A DNA stretch of 64,000 nucleotides from NCBI RefSeq assembly GCF_002863225.1, contig NZ_PKEK01000040.1, positions 248,001 through 312,000 of the forward strand. The letters run 5' to 3'. The stretch's first letter is position 1, and the number at the start of each line of letters is the position of its first letter. Below the pieces are notes generated by a model. The model ran no database searches. It had not been told where the DNA came from and saw only the letters and a list, made by a program, of their open reading frames with translations. This DNA comes from Mycobacterium sp. Lineage in GTDB: Bacteria > Actinomycetota > Actinomycetes > Mycobacteriales > Mycobacteriaceae. Both the position numbers and the translations under genes were made by a program. Shown piece after piece: positions 17,898-28,200 of this stretch.

Positions 17898-20800
17898 GTG
17901 ATCCTTGCGTACATATGAACGGTAGTACCTGCCTCACTGGAGTGAATGCTCAAGTCGTGGACCAAACATCGCATGAGGGTCAGGCCGCGGCCGCGGTATT
18001 CGCTGGCCACCTGTCGCGGAATTTTCCACACGCCGCTGTCGACGACGCTCACGTGTAGACCGTCCACCACCGCGGTCGCACGCAGCGAAATGATGCCCTC
18101 GGGACGGGTGCGGTGACCGTGTTCGATCGCATTGGCCACAGCTTCGCCGGTCGCGACGAGCATGTCTTGAATTTGCTCGGGATCGACGCCCACGTCCGTC
18201 AGCCAGCTTCGCAGCGCCGCCCGACTCGGCTCGAGATTCCGCACGTCGGCGGGGAAATCCATTTTCAGGGGCGCCGGCTGTCGGTACAGCAGGATGGCGA
18301 CGTCGTCGGGATAGCCTCCGGTGGGCTCGAGACCGGTCATCAAATCGTCGGCAAGCTCGTCGAGTTCCCGCGACCGGCCACCACCGACGAGGTCGGCGGC
18401 GCGCGCCATGCCGTCTTCGATCGAGTCGCCGCGACGTTCGACCAAACCGTCGGTGTAGAGCAGCAGCGTCGAGCGGGCCGGGATGGTGGCATGACCTTCG
18501 GGCCGGGTTTGATTCGGACGAATTGTCAGCGGAAATCCCTGCCCGCCCTCCAACACCTGGGTGGCGCCGTCGGCATGCACGATGATCGCCGGCGGATGGC
18601 CCGCACTGGAGTACACCACTTCGCCGGTGGCCACCGTGAGCACCGCGCAGAACGCGGTCGTGCAATCGGCTCCAGGCAGCCGCGCCGCGAAACGGTCGAG
18701 CCCCGCGAGAACTTCGCTCGGGCTTGACTTTTCGAGCAGTAGGGCGCGGCAGGCACTCCGCAGCTGTCCCATCACAGTGGCGGCAGCCAACCCGTGGCCG
18801 ACGCAGTCACCGACGATCAGCGCGACGCGGCCCGCATCCAGGGTGACGGCGTCATACCAGTCGCCGCCGACCTGCAGAGGCCGACTCGCCGGCCGATACC
18901 GGACGGCGAAACCACCCGGTAAGTGCTCCGGACCGAGCATGGCGTGTTGCAGCGCGACAGCGGTTTCGCGCTGCTCGTCCACCTCGTGAACACGTTGCAA
19001 ACCCTGGCCCAGACGTCCCGCGAGCACCGTCAGCAGCGTGTGGTCTTCGGGGGTGAAAGGTCGCTTCTCGGCTAGTTCGACCCAGAACACCGACGTTCCG
19101 CGAGCGTGGTGCAGGGTGATGCCGGCGGCTCCCGGCTCCTCGGCGACGGTGGTCAGAACGTCGGCTTCGCGCAGCGACTCGATCAGATGCCGTTGGCGCG
19201 TGGGCAACTCAGCCCAACGCACCGGATCGCCCGCACAGATCACATCCGGCGCTGCGGATTCATCGTCGCCGGCGAACGTCACGGCCAGGACGCGGTGCGC
19301 CAGCCAGACGCGCCGCAGCTCCTGGGCCGCTCCGCGCAAGGCGGCATCGACCGTATCTGCTTGAGCCAGTTGCTGATTCAGCGCAGCGAGCGCTGCCTGA
19401 CGCTGCACGGCGTAGTGCTCGGCCGTCACGTCTCGCATCGTGCCGACCATCATCTGCTGCCCGGTCTTGGGGTCCTCCGCATGGCTGAAGGTGGCCGCAA
19501 CCCAGATCCGGTGTCCATCCTGGTGGTTGACCGGAACGGTGAAGCTGCCCTGCGTGTTGCCGAGCATGTCCGCGAGCGCTTCTTCCACCAGCCGATGAGC
19601 CTCGGGGTCGGAAACGGCGTCAGGCCACCACGGGTGGGGGGCCGGATAGGGCAGACGATCGGCCCCGTAACCCAGTATCTCGGTGAAGGCGTGGTTGATC
19701 TCGACGACGGCGCCGCTTTGGTCGCAGACGAAGAACGCCTCCTGCAGTGATTCGACCATGGCGCTACGCCAGCGCGCCTGGTGATTCCGGAGCCGCGCCA
19801 TCTCGATGTTGGCACGCACTCGCGCCAGCAATTCCGCCGCCGCAAAAGGCTTCACCAAGTAATCGTCGGCACCGGCCTCCAGACCTTCGATCGACGCTTC
19901 TTGGCCGGCACGGGCGGAAAGCAACAGGACCGGCACGGCCGCTGTCCGCGAGTCGGCGCGCAACGCCGCGACGAGTTCCAAGCCGTCCATTTCCGGCATC
20001 ATCACGTCGCTGATGACTAGGTCGGGCAGGTCCGCGCGAACCTCGTCGAGCGCCTGCTGTCCGTCGGTGACAACGGCAACGTCATAACCGGAGTTGCGTA
20101 GAAGATTGGTCAGGTACTCGCGCATGTCGGCGTTGTCGTCGGCGATGAGCACGCGTGCGCTGTCCCCGGTGCCGGCAGCCGGTGTCAGGCCAGCGGTGGT
20201 GGCCTCGGCCGGCGTGGTCGACCCGCGTTCACCGGGCAGCCAGCGCAGCGCCTCCTGCACATACGGGTCCGCCGTCACCGCCGTGCCCGGGCGGTTGCTC
20301 GGCACGGGCAGATCGGCCAGCGGGTACGCGGCCTCCAACGGCAACCGCACGACGAACGTCGTACCGGTGCCTTCCTGGCTGTCGGCGGTGATGGTGCCGC
20401 CGTGCATGCCGACCAGTTCCTTGACCAAGGCCAACCCGATCCCACTGCCCTCGGTGGATCGGGCCCGAGCCGTCTCGACGCGGTGGAACCGCTCGAACAA
20501 CCGCGGCATCTCCGCCGCAGGTATGCCGATACCGGTGTCGGCGACGGTGACCACGGCATCGGTGCCGTCGCGGTCGACCTTGACGGTGATGGAGCCGTCG
20601 AAGGTGAACTTCAGGGCGTTGGAGAGCAGGTTCAGCATCACCTTCTCCCACATCTCCCGGTCCAGATGCACCGGACGGTCGAACGGCGGACAGTCCACCG
20701 TGAAGGTCAGGCCGGCCCGCTCGATCGCCGAGCGGAACACGCTGGCCAGTTCTGCTGTGGCCGAGGGCAAATCGGTCGGCTCGAAGCGAGCCTGCATGCG

Positions 20801-22009
20801 ACCGGCCTGAATGCGCGAGAAATCGAGCAGCGTGTTGACCAGTTTGGTCAGCCGCAGACCGTTGCGCTGGACGAGCTCCAACTCCTGGCGGGCCCGCTGG
20901 TCGATGCCCGACTGCTGGCCCAGCAATTCGTTGACCGGCCCCAGGATCAGCGTGAGCGGTGTGCGGAATTCGTGGCTGACGCTGGAGAAGAAGGTGGTTT
21001 TCGCCTGATCGAGTTCGGCCAGGGCCTCGGCTCGTTGTTGCTGGGCCTGATAGCTGCGCGTGGTCGCGACTCCGGCGGCGATGTAACCGGCAACGAGTTC
21101 GACGAAGCCGCGGTAGGCATCGTCGAAGGGGCGATACCGATTCAACGCCGCCACGAAGAACCCCTGCGGAGCGGCGCCCTGCTGTAACAAGGGCACGACA
21201 AGCGCACGCTGCGGCGGTTGCTCCCAGGCGCCGTTGGGCAGGTCCGCCATCCCGTCGAGATCGACCAATTCGGATTCACCTGCAGCAGCCTTCTCCAACG
21301 GCCACCGCGAAAATGCACCGCGCGCGAGGGTCGGTGGTGCCGCCGGATGCCCGGGCGCGATACCACTAGCGCCGGCGAGGTGTGCGTCGCCGTCATCGCC
21401 GAACAGGTACGTCAGCGTGAAGGGCAGGTCGTAGGGGTTGCGGGCGAGTTGTTCGGCGGCGAAGTCGAGCATCTGTCGCTCGGTGCGCACCACGCTGGGG
21501 TCCGAGCCGAGGTTGCGCAACGTCGTCATCCGGCGTTCGCCGACCACGCGGTCGGTGTCCTCGCTGACGACGCACAGCATCCCGACAACCTGGGTTTCTT
21601 CGTCGTGGAGCGGGCTGTAGGAGAAGGTGTGGAAGGTCTCTTCGCGGTACCCGGAACGCTCCAGAAGAAGCATCAGCGCGTCGTCCCAGGTCGCCGTGCC
21701 GGTTGAGAGCACGCTGTCGACCCGAGGTCCGACTTCGGGCCAGATCTCGGACCACACCTCGTCGGCGGGACGCCCCAACGCCCATGGGTACTTGTCCCGC
21801 AGCGAGTCGCGACGGTAGGCGGCATTGCAAAAAAAGGTCAGCTGGGGACCCCACGCCATCCACATGGGAAACCGCGACGCCAACAGAATGTCAACGGCAG
21901 TGCGGAGGCTCTGCGGCCATCCGTCGACCGGGCCGAGAGGAGTCGATTCCCAATCGACAGCAGCAAGATCCCGACCGATCTCAGGGTCTGCGCGGAAGAC
22001 CACTGGCAT
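17894..22009 (-). CDS. Giant sensor fusion: PAS-GAF-histidine kinase-receiver-PAS-GAF-PP2C phosphatase-RsbW-like kinase
   Basis: A 1371-residue cytosolic protein. In order: PAS-like domain (about 1-155), GAF-like domain (175-315), HisKA with phospho-acceptor His346 in SVSHEFRTP, HATPase (450-555; N-box NLLSNALKF, then DTGIGIP and GSGIGLALVK), receiver (618-735; phospho-acceptor Asp668, Lys720), PAS (750-870), GAF (880-1005), SpoIIE/PP2C phosphatase (1030-1245; GGDWYD, GDCVGHG, YTDGLVE), and a final HATPase of anti-sigma type (1255-1370; EAVANAIEHGH). It merges two-component and partner-switching signalling in one chain and overlaps the STAS gene. ATG 22009 sits directly on the AAAGG; GTG 22003 would be better spaced. 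Confidence 0.93.
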   Translation of the reverse strand: MPVVFRADPEIGRDLAAVDWESTPLGPVDGWPQSLRTAVDILLASRFPMWMAWGPQLTFFCNAAYRRDSLRDKYPWALGRPADEVWSEIWPEVGPRVDSVLSTGTATWDDALMLLLERSGYREETFHTFSYSPLHDEETQVVGMLCVVSEDTDRVVGERRMTTLRNLGSDPSVVRTERQMLDFAAEQLARNPYDLPFTLTYLFGDDGDAHLAGASGIAPGHPAAPPTLARGAFSRWPLEKAAAGESELVDLDGMADLPNGAWEQPPQRALVVPLLQQGAAPQGFFVAALNRYRPFDDAYRGFVELVAGYIAAGVATTRSYQAQQQRAEALAELDQAKTTFFSSVSHEFRTPLTLILGPVNELLGQQSGIDQRARQELELVQRNGLRLTKLVNTLLDFSRIQAGRMQARFEPTDLPSATAELASVFRSAIERAGLTFTVDCPPFDRPVHLDREMWEKVMLNLLSNALKFTFDGSITVKVDRDGTDAVVTVADTGIGIPAAEMPRLFERFHRVETARARSTEGSGIGLALVKELVGMHGGTITADSQEGTGTTFVVRLPLEAAYPLADLPVPSNRPGTAVTADPYVQEALRWLPGERGSTTPAEATTAGLTPAAGTGDSARVLIADDNADMREYLTNLLRNSGYDVAVVTDGQQALDEVRADLPDLVISDVMMPEMDGLELVAALRADSRTAAVPVLLLSARAGQEASIEGLEAGADDYLVKPFAAAELLARVRANIEMARLRNHQARWRSAMVESLQEAFFVCDQSGAVVEINHAFTEILGYGADRLPYPAPHPWWPDAVSDPEAHRLVEEALADMLGNTQGSFTVPVNHQDGHRIWVAATFSHAEDPKTGQQMMVGTMRDVTAEHYAVQRQAALAALNQQLAQADTVDAALRGAAQELRRVWLAHRVLAVTFAGDDESAAPDVICAGDPVRWAELPTRQRHLIESLREADVLTTVAEEPGAAGITLHHARGTSVFWVELAEKRPFTPEDHTLLTVLAGRLGQGLQRVHEVDEQRETAVALQHAMLGPEHLPGGFAVRYRPASRPLQVGGDWYDAVTLDAGRVALIVGDCVGHGLAAATVMGQLRSACRALLLEKSSPSEVLAGLDRFAARLPGADCTTAFCAVLTVATGEVVYSSAGHPPAIIVHADGATQVLEGGQGFPLTIRPNQTRPEGHATIPARSTLLLYTDGLVERRGDSIEDGMARAADLVGGGRSRELDELADDLMTGLEPTGGYPDDVAILLYRQPAPLKMDFPADVRNLEPSRAALRSWLTDVGVDPEQIQDMLVATGEAVANAIEHGHRTRPEGIISLRATAVVDGLHVSVVDSGVWKIPRQVASEYRGRGLTLMRCLVHDLSIHSSEAGTTVHMYARIT

Positions 22010-22317
22010 CCTTTCAACCGGTGTGACGCGTCCTCAGAACATGCACGTTTCGTGTCGCCCTGCTCAGACAACCGTTCCTTCAGACCTTGACGCCAGTCTC
22101 AGCCGCAACACCGAGCCCGCGCCGTCAAGCTCAGCCGAGCGGGCGTCCCGTCTCGAAGGACGCGGATTCCCACTTTGATTCAGATCTATGCCGGCGGTTC
22201 CGTCACAGGGTTTCAACCGCCCGGATCGTGGCAATGTGGCTGTGGTCGCGCTGCTGCAGACGGATCACCGTGTGTGCCCGCAGGCGCACCCCAGCGTTTC
22301 GGGCTAAGGAGCAGGCC

Positions 22318-23568
22318 GTGGCCGAGGATGCCGTCGACGTGTTGATCATCGGCGCGGGCTTGGCCGGGCTGCGCTGCGCCGGCCTGGTCGCCGCTGCGGG
22401 ACGCGACGTCCGTATCTGGGAGCAGGACGACGAGGTCGGCGGTCGAGTCCGTACCGATGCGGTCGACGGGTTCCTGTGCGATCGGGGTTTCCAGGTCCTG
22501 AATCCGGCGTATTCGGAGTTGAAGCGCGCCCTCGACGTGACCGCGCTCGATCTCCAGCCGTTCGCCGCCGGAGTCTCGGTGCGGCGGCAGTCCTCGTCAG
22601 TGGTGCTGGCCCATCCGCTCCGCGAACCGACGCGAGTGCCGAAGATGCTGGCCTCCGGGGCGATTCGATCGGGCGACATCGTCGCCGTCCTACGATGGAT
22701 CCTTCCGGCGCTGCGTCCCGGTGCGCTCAAATCCCATGCGGCCGACGATGTCACGATGAAAGCGGCGCTGGACCACGCCGGCGTGGGCGGCGAGCTGCGG
22801 CGAGTGATCGATCGCTTCCTCGCCGGGGTGGTCCTCGAAGACACCGGGAGCACGTCCAACGCCTTCGCCCTGCTGCTGGCTCGCGTATTCGTGCTGGGGG
22901 TACCGGCGTTACCCGCTGCAGGCATGCAGGCACTCCCGCGACTGCTGGCCGAGCGACTGAATGGCCGGATCGCGTTGAACAGTCCGGTGAGCCGGATCGA
23001 GCGCGCGGGGTCGGGTTGGCAGGTGTCGGGGCCGGGCGGCAGCGTGCGGGCGAGGGACGTCGTCGTGGCAACCGATCCGGTGGCGGCCGCCGCGCTGATC
23101 GACTCGACTCCTCCAGCCACCCACGGCGTGGTCACCGAATGGTGGTCCGCCGATGAGGCGCCCAGTTCGGAACCGATTCTGTGGGTGGATGGTCGCGACC
23201 CCGCACCGGGCCCGGTGCTCAACACCGCGGTGATCAGCGCCGCGGCGCCGAGCTATGCCCCGCGGGGGCGGCATCTGATCGCCGCGTCGGCTCTCCTGAG
23301 CTCCGACGGGTCGGCCCCACCGGAGAGCGAAACGCGCAGGCACGCGGCCGACATCCTGGGCGCTGACGGCAGGCCGTGGAAACTGTTGACGCGCAACATC
23401 ATCCACCATGCGCTTCCCGCCCAGCCGGCACCACTGCGAGTACGCCAGTCAGTAGCCATCGGTGACGGCCTGTGGTGGTGCGGCGATCACCGGGACACCG
23501 CCTCCATCCAGGGCGCTTTGGTGAGCGGCCGACGGGCGGCCGAACAGCTGCTGTCGCCCCGGTCCTGA
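22318..23568 (+). CDS. FAD-dependent oxidoreductase (amine oxidase/phytoene desaturase-like)
   Basis: A 416-residue flavoprotein with the dinucleotide motif DVLIIGAGLAGLRCAG near the N-terminus followed by DDEVGGRVRTD, typical of the NAD(P)-binding/amino-oxidase superfamily. The C-terminal FAD contact is GDGLWWCGDHRDTASIQGAL. I place the start at GTG 22318, six bases after AAGGAG (22306-22311); the frame stays open upstream to 22087 but that part looks non-coding. It ends two bases from the convergent ABC permease. Substrate unknown. Confidence 0.88.
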   Translation: MAEDAVDVLIIGAGLAGLRCAGLVAAAGRDVRIWEQDDEVGGRVRTDAVDGFLCDRGFQVLNPAYSELKRALDVTALDLQPFAAGVSVRRQSSSVVLAHPLREPTRVPKMLASGAIRSGDIVAVLRWILPALRPGALKSHAADDVTMKAALDHAGVGGELRRVIDRFLAGVVLEDTGSTSNAFALLLARVFVLGVPALPAAGMQALPRLLAERLNGRIALNSPVSRIERAGSGWQVSGPGGSVRARDVVVATDPVAAAALIDSTPPATHGVVTEWWSADEAPSSEPILWVDGRDPAPGPVLNTAVISAAAPSYAPRGRHLIAASALLSSDGSAPPESETRRHAADILGADGRPWKLLTRNIIHHALPAQPAPLRVRQSVAIGDGLWWCGDHRDTASIQGALVSGRRAAEQLLSPRS

Positions 23569-23570
23569 TA

Positions 23571-24422
23571 TCAGCGGCGGTCTGACCACCGGAAGACCGC
23601 GAGGCAGGCCGCGAGACCGCCGATGGTCCATGCGGTCAGCACGAAGAAGATGTTCCAGTGTTCCCAGGTGCCGGCCGGCTCGAAGGCGGCCATCTTCGAC
23701 GGCAGCAGGACCGATCGAAAGCCCTGAGCCATCCACTTCACCGGAAATATCGACCCGATGACCAACATCCAGGTCGGCAGCACGACGAGCGGGACGTAGG
23801 TGCCGGACACGAACTGCAAGCCCACCGCGGGTCCGTTGGTGACGACGGCGGCCGCGACCGCGTTACTGGCCAGGTTGCTGATGAAGATGCCCAGCAACGA
23901 GCAACTCACGGTGCCCAGCAGAAACACCCAGGTCAACGTGAACCATCCGAAAAGTGTTGTCGGCAGGTGTAAATCGAAGAACAGCAATCCCACGGTCACC
24001 AGCAGGAAGGCCTCGGCGAGGCTCACGATCGCCACCAGGCAGATCTTCCCGACGAAATACGACAGTGCGGTGGTGGGAGTCCCCCGGAGTCGTCGCAGCG
24101 CACCGCTGTCACGATCGGCGGCAATGCTGATGCCGAGGTTGATGAACGAGGTCGACAGAATTCCGTACGCCAGCATGCTGGCCGCGATCACGGCGCCCGT
24201 GCTGGTTTCGGTGTTGGGCAGCTTCGTCGAAAAAATCGAGCCGAGCAGGACGCAGATCACCGCCGGCAGCGAGAAGGTCAGCACTACCTGCTCAGGACGG
24301 CGGTAGAACATCTTCAGTTCTGGGACAACTCGCGAGAGACCGATCCGCAGCGGTGTCGGGAGCGGCGGACCCGGCTGGGCGTGTCGTCGACGGGGCTGCG
24401 CGGCGACGCGGTCGGCGCTCAT
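23571..24422 (-). CDS. ABC-2 type transporter permease
   Basis: A 283-residue membrane protein with about six transmembrane helices and the ABC-2 layout seen in DrrB-type drug and lipid exporters. It starts on the last base of the upstream ATPase stop, a one-base overlap, and is the final gene of the halogenase-like/PKS/ABC operon. It probably forms the membrane channel through which the polyketide product, or a lipid derived from it, leaves the cell. Confidence 0.9.
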   Translation of the reverse strand: MSADRVAAQPRRRHAQPGPPLPTPLRIGLSRVVPELKMFYRRPEQVVLTFSLPAVICVLLGSIFSTKLPNTETSTGAVIAASMLAYGILSTSFINLGISIAADRDSGALRRLRGTPTTALSYFVGKICLVAIVSLAEAFLLVTVGLLFFDLHLPTTLFGWFTLTWVFLLGTVSCSLLGIFISNLASNAVAAAVVTNGPAVGLQFVSGTYVPLVVLPTWMLVIGSIFPVKWMAQGFRSVLLPSKMAAFEPAGTWEHWNIFFVLTAWTIGGLAACLAVFRWSDRR

Positions 24423-25258
24423 CAGCTCAGCCCGATCAGTTGGAGGTAAGCGTCTTCCAGCGTCGGTCGAGAGACCGTCAACTCGGTGAGTTCGGCGCCG
24501 TCCGTGGACATCTGCCTGATCAGTTCGGTCGGACGGTCGGTGACCCGCGTCTGGACCTCACCGCCGGCGCGCCACCGGACGGTCGCCGATGAACTCACGT
24601 ATCTGATCAGGTTGTGCGGCGAGTCGACCGCCATGACTCGGCCGCCGGCGATGACGGCTACCCGATTGGCCAGCGCTGACGCCTCTTCGAGATAGTGAGT
24701 GGTGAGCAGGATCGTTGTGCCGCCGGCGGCCAGGAGTCGGATGAGCTCCCAAAACTGCAGTCTCGCTTCGGGATCGAACCCGGTCGTCGGTTCGTCGAGA
24801 AAAAGCAGCTTCGGGACATTGATGATGCCGAGCGCGACGTCGAGCCGACGCCGCTGGCCCCCGGACAGCGTCCTCACTTTGGATTCGGCCACCGAGCCGA
24901 GTCCGACAAGCGCCAGTACCTCCTCCGGATTTCGCGCCGCTCCATAGCATTTGGCGAACATGCGGGTGGTCTCGGCGACCGTCAGCATCCCGGCGTCGCT
25001 GACCTCTTGCAGAACGATGCCGATGTCGGCGCGCCAACGTCGGCCCGCGGTTCCCGGGTCTTGCCCGAGCACGCTCACGTGGCCGGAGTCGCGCTTCCGA
25101 TGGCCTTCGAGGATCTCGATGATCGTCGTTTTGCCTGCTCCGTTGGGGCCGAGAATCGCGAATACCTCGCCGTGTCCGACATCGAGATCCACATTCTGCA
25201 CGGCCGGAAGCCGGCCGTAGGATTTCGCCAGACCGCGAACGTGAACCGCCAAGGTCAC
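24422..25258 (-). CDS. ABC transporter ATP-binding protein (DrrA-like)
   Basis: A 278-residue ATPase with Walker A GPNGAGKTT, signature LSGGQRRRLDVAL, Walker B LLFLDEPTTGFDP and the switch histidine in LLTTHYLEEA. The C-terminal region (about residues 220-278) resembles the regulatory tail of DrrA-type exporters. Its ATG overlaps the stop of the PKS gene by four bases and its own stop overlaps the permease start, so synthesis is coupled. It would power export of the polyketide product. Confidence 0.95.
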   Translation of the reverse strand: MTLAVHVRGLAKSYGRLPAVQNVDLDVGHGEVFAILGPNGAGKTTIIEILEGHRKRDSGHVSVLGQDPGTAGRRWRADIGIVLQEVSDAGMLTVAETTRMFAKCYGAARNPEEVLALVGLGSVAESKVRTLSGGQRRRLDVALGIINVPKLLFLDEPTTGFDPEARLQFWELIRLLAAGGTTILLTTHYLEEASALANRVAVIAGGRVMAVDSPHNLIRYVSSSATVRWRAGGEVQTRVTDRPTELIRQMSTDGAELTELTVSRPTLEDAYLQLIGLS

Positions 25259-28200
25259 GACTGGGCCCCGCCCTGTTTCTCTAGCTCGGCCAGCATTTCG
25301 CGTAGCTCGGCTTCGGACAGCTGGTCGATCACGCTGTCGATGTCACCGTCAGCGTCGGTCGACGTCGGTTCCGCATCGGCGGCCGCCGGCTCGGCGCTGG
25401 CCAGGTGCAGATCGCTGAGGATCCGGACCGCGAGCGTATTCACGCTGACACCGCGAAGGAGTTCGAGCAGCGGAAGATCGATCGCGAACACCGCATTGAC
25501 CCGGAGACGAAACTCCATGGCCATCAGGGAGTCCAGGCCGATGTCGTCGAGGGTGTCGTCCAGGCTGATGTCATCGACCGCGAGCTCGAAGACCGCGGCG
25601 GCGATCTGTCGGACGTGACCGGTGACCACCGCGAGCCGGTCTGCTTCCGGGCACGCCGCTAGATGATCGAGCATCGAGGAGTCTGAATCCGCTGCGTCAG
25701 CAGACGTCTCGGAGGCGCCCAGTTCGGAGAACATCGGCGGCAATTGGCCGGTGAGGCCGGCGCGGCGGGCTTTGATCCAGTCGGCGCTGATTGCGATGAC
25801 GTGCGGCGCCTTCTGGCGGATCAGCCGGTCGAGGATGCGTGCGCCGGCGGCCGGCGTGATCAGCTCGATTCCCCGCTGTGCGTAGGTCTTCTCCAGTTTG
25901 AGTTCCTCGACCATGCCCACCGACCACGGGCCCCAACCGATGGTGAGGGCGGGCAAGCCCTGGGCCTGCCGGTAATGCGCGAAGACGTCGAGGACCGCGT
26001 TCGCGGCGGCGTAATTGCCCTGTCCGGGGGACGCGACGACTGACCCCGCGGACCCGAACATCACGAAGAACTCCAAGTCCGTTTCGCGGAAGGCGTTGTG
26101 TAGCACTCGCGCACCGTCGACTTTCGGCGACAGCACTGTGGTGAAGTCGTCTTCGGTCATGTTCACCAGAAGGCGGTCTTCGACGGATCCTGCGGCGTGA
26201 ATGATGCCGCTTACCGGACGACTTCCTGCGCGCTCGAGGTCGGTCAGCCAGTCTTGCACCTGACCGGGATCGGTGATGTCGACGCTCGCGGTGGTCACCT
26301 GGGCGCCGAGTTGTTCGATCGTGCGGATGGTGGCGACGGTCGCATGATGCCGGTGATCTTCGGGCAGCGTCGACCATCGATCCCTCGGCGGGATCTCACT
26401 TCGCGACAGCAGGGCGATGTGACGGGCACCGCGTTGGGCGAGGTACAAGGCAACGACCCGGCCGAGCGCGCCCGTTCCACCGGTCACGACGTAGGTCGCA
26501 TTGGGCGTGAGTTTGGTCGGGAAGGCTTGCGTCAGGCTGCTGGCCTGGCGGAGACGCGGCACAAACACGGTGCCGCCACGGATGGCGATCTGATCCTCCG
26601 AGTCGGCGGCCAGGATATGGTCGCAGACACGTGCAGCGGTCTCGACATGGTCGGCGGCGCTGTCGATGTCGATCAGCCCGCCCCATCGGTCGGCGAACTC
26701 CTGGTGGCCGACGACCCGACCGAGGCCCCATACGGCGGCCTGTTCGACGGTGAGCGGCTCGGTGCCAGATGCGGGTTGGGCATTGCCGGTTAGCAGGTAG
26801 AGCCGGGCCGCGGTGTCATTCTGCGCGAACGCTTTTGCGAGATGCAGGACCGGGAAAACGCCGAGGTATTCGCTTCCCTCGCCATCGAGCCGGGCATCCT
26901 GGCCGACGGATTCGGTGCCGATGTCCAGTGGCCAGCAGTTGATGATGCCGGCGAGGTCACCCTCGTTGGCGAGGTGTGTTTCGATCAGCTGCTGCAGGTG
27001 CTCGGGGTGTCGCGGGTTCACCGCATATCCGCCGTCGACCTTTGTCAGCTCGGCGACTGATTGGTAGAGGACTGCCCGGACGCGTTGGCCGCTGCGCCGG
27101 AGCTGGTCTGCGAGTGCCGCCCCGACGCCACCGGTATCGAGAAACACCAACCAGGACAGGCTTTCTGGTGGAGCCGTAATTTCAGCCTGCTCGGCCGGCA
27201 GGTCGCGAGCGACCCAGTCGATCTCGTAGAGTCCCTTGTCCACCCGCTCCGGGGACATGCGCGACGAGGCGCCCAGCGATTGCAATGTGAAACCAGTGAA
27301 GACGGCCAGCGGCTCTCCATCGGCGCCGAAGAGGGTGACGTTGCTTTCGATCTCGTCTTTGGTGGCCGACACCACCGTGATTCGGGCGGTCATGTGCTGT
27401 TCGGGTGCGCGGTAGATCGCGCTGCGCCGAACTCGGCTGGGCAGGTATGCGTCTTCTTCGCGATCGTCGGTGAAAAGAGTTGTCCCGATCAGCGTTTGGA
27501 AGGCGCCGTCGATGAGCGCCGGGTGGAATCGGTATTGGTCGACGTCGTGGTCGATCGGCGCCGGGATGGTGATGTCCGCTGTCGCCCAGCCATCGCCGGA
27601 GGTGATGCCCGCAATACTCTGGAAGGCCTCGCCGTAGTCGAACCCGACCGCGCGGGCGCGGGTGTAGAACTCGTCCCGGTCGATGGTGGTCTGAGATTTC
27701 GCGTGCCGTGGAGTGTGGGCAGGCGCCGGTGCCGGCGCCAGGATGTTGAGTTCGGCGGTCGCCGTCACGGTCCATTTCACCTCGCCTCCGGAAGTGGCGG
27801 TCAGGGAGGCGAATTCAAGGCTCCCTGTCTCGCGGTGGAGGGTGGTCCGCAGAACCGGATCGCACGTCTCGTCGAGGATGACGGCACGGACGAGCGCCAG
27901 CTCATCGACGCTGTAGTCGGTGGACCCGTACACCACTTTCGCTGCCGCCAAGGCCATTTCGACGTACACCGCGCCGGGTACCAGGACGCTGCCCTGCACC
28001 CGATGGTCGGCAAGGAAGGGTGCGGTGGCGGCGTTCAATTCGACTTCCCAGGCCGGGTGTATGCCGCTGACCGGTTGCCCGAGCAGCGGGTGTATCGGCT
28101 TGTAGTGCAGATCCTCGGCGGCTTCCTGGGTTTCGTTCCAGTACCGCTTGGATTGCCACGGATACGACGGAAGCTTGACCAGTCTCGCTGCTCGGCGCGG

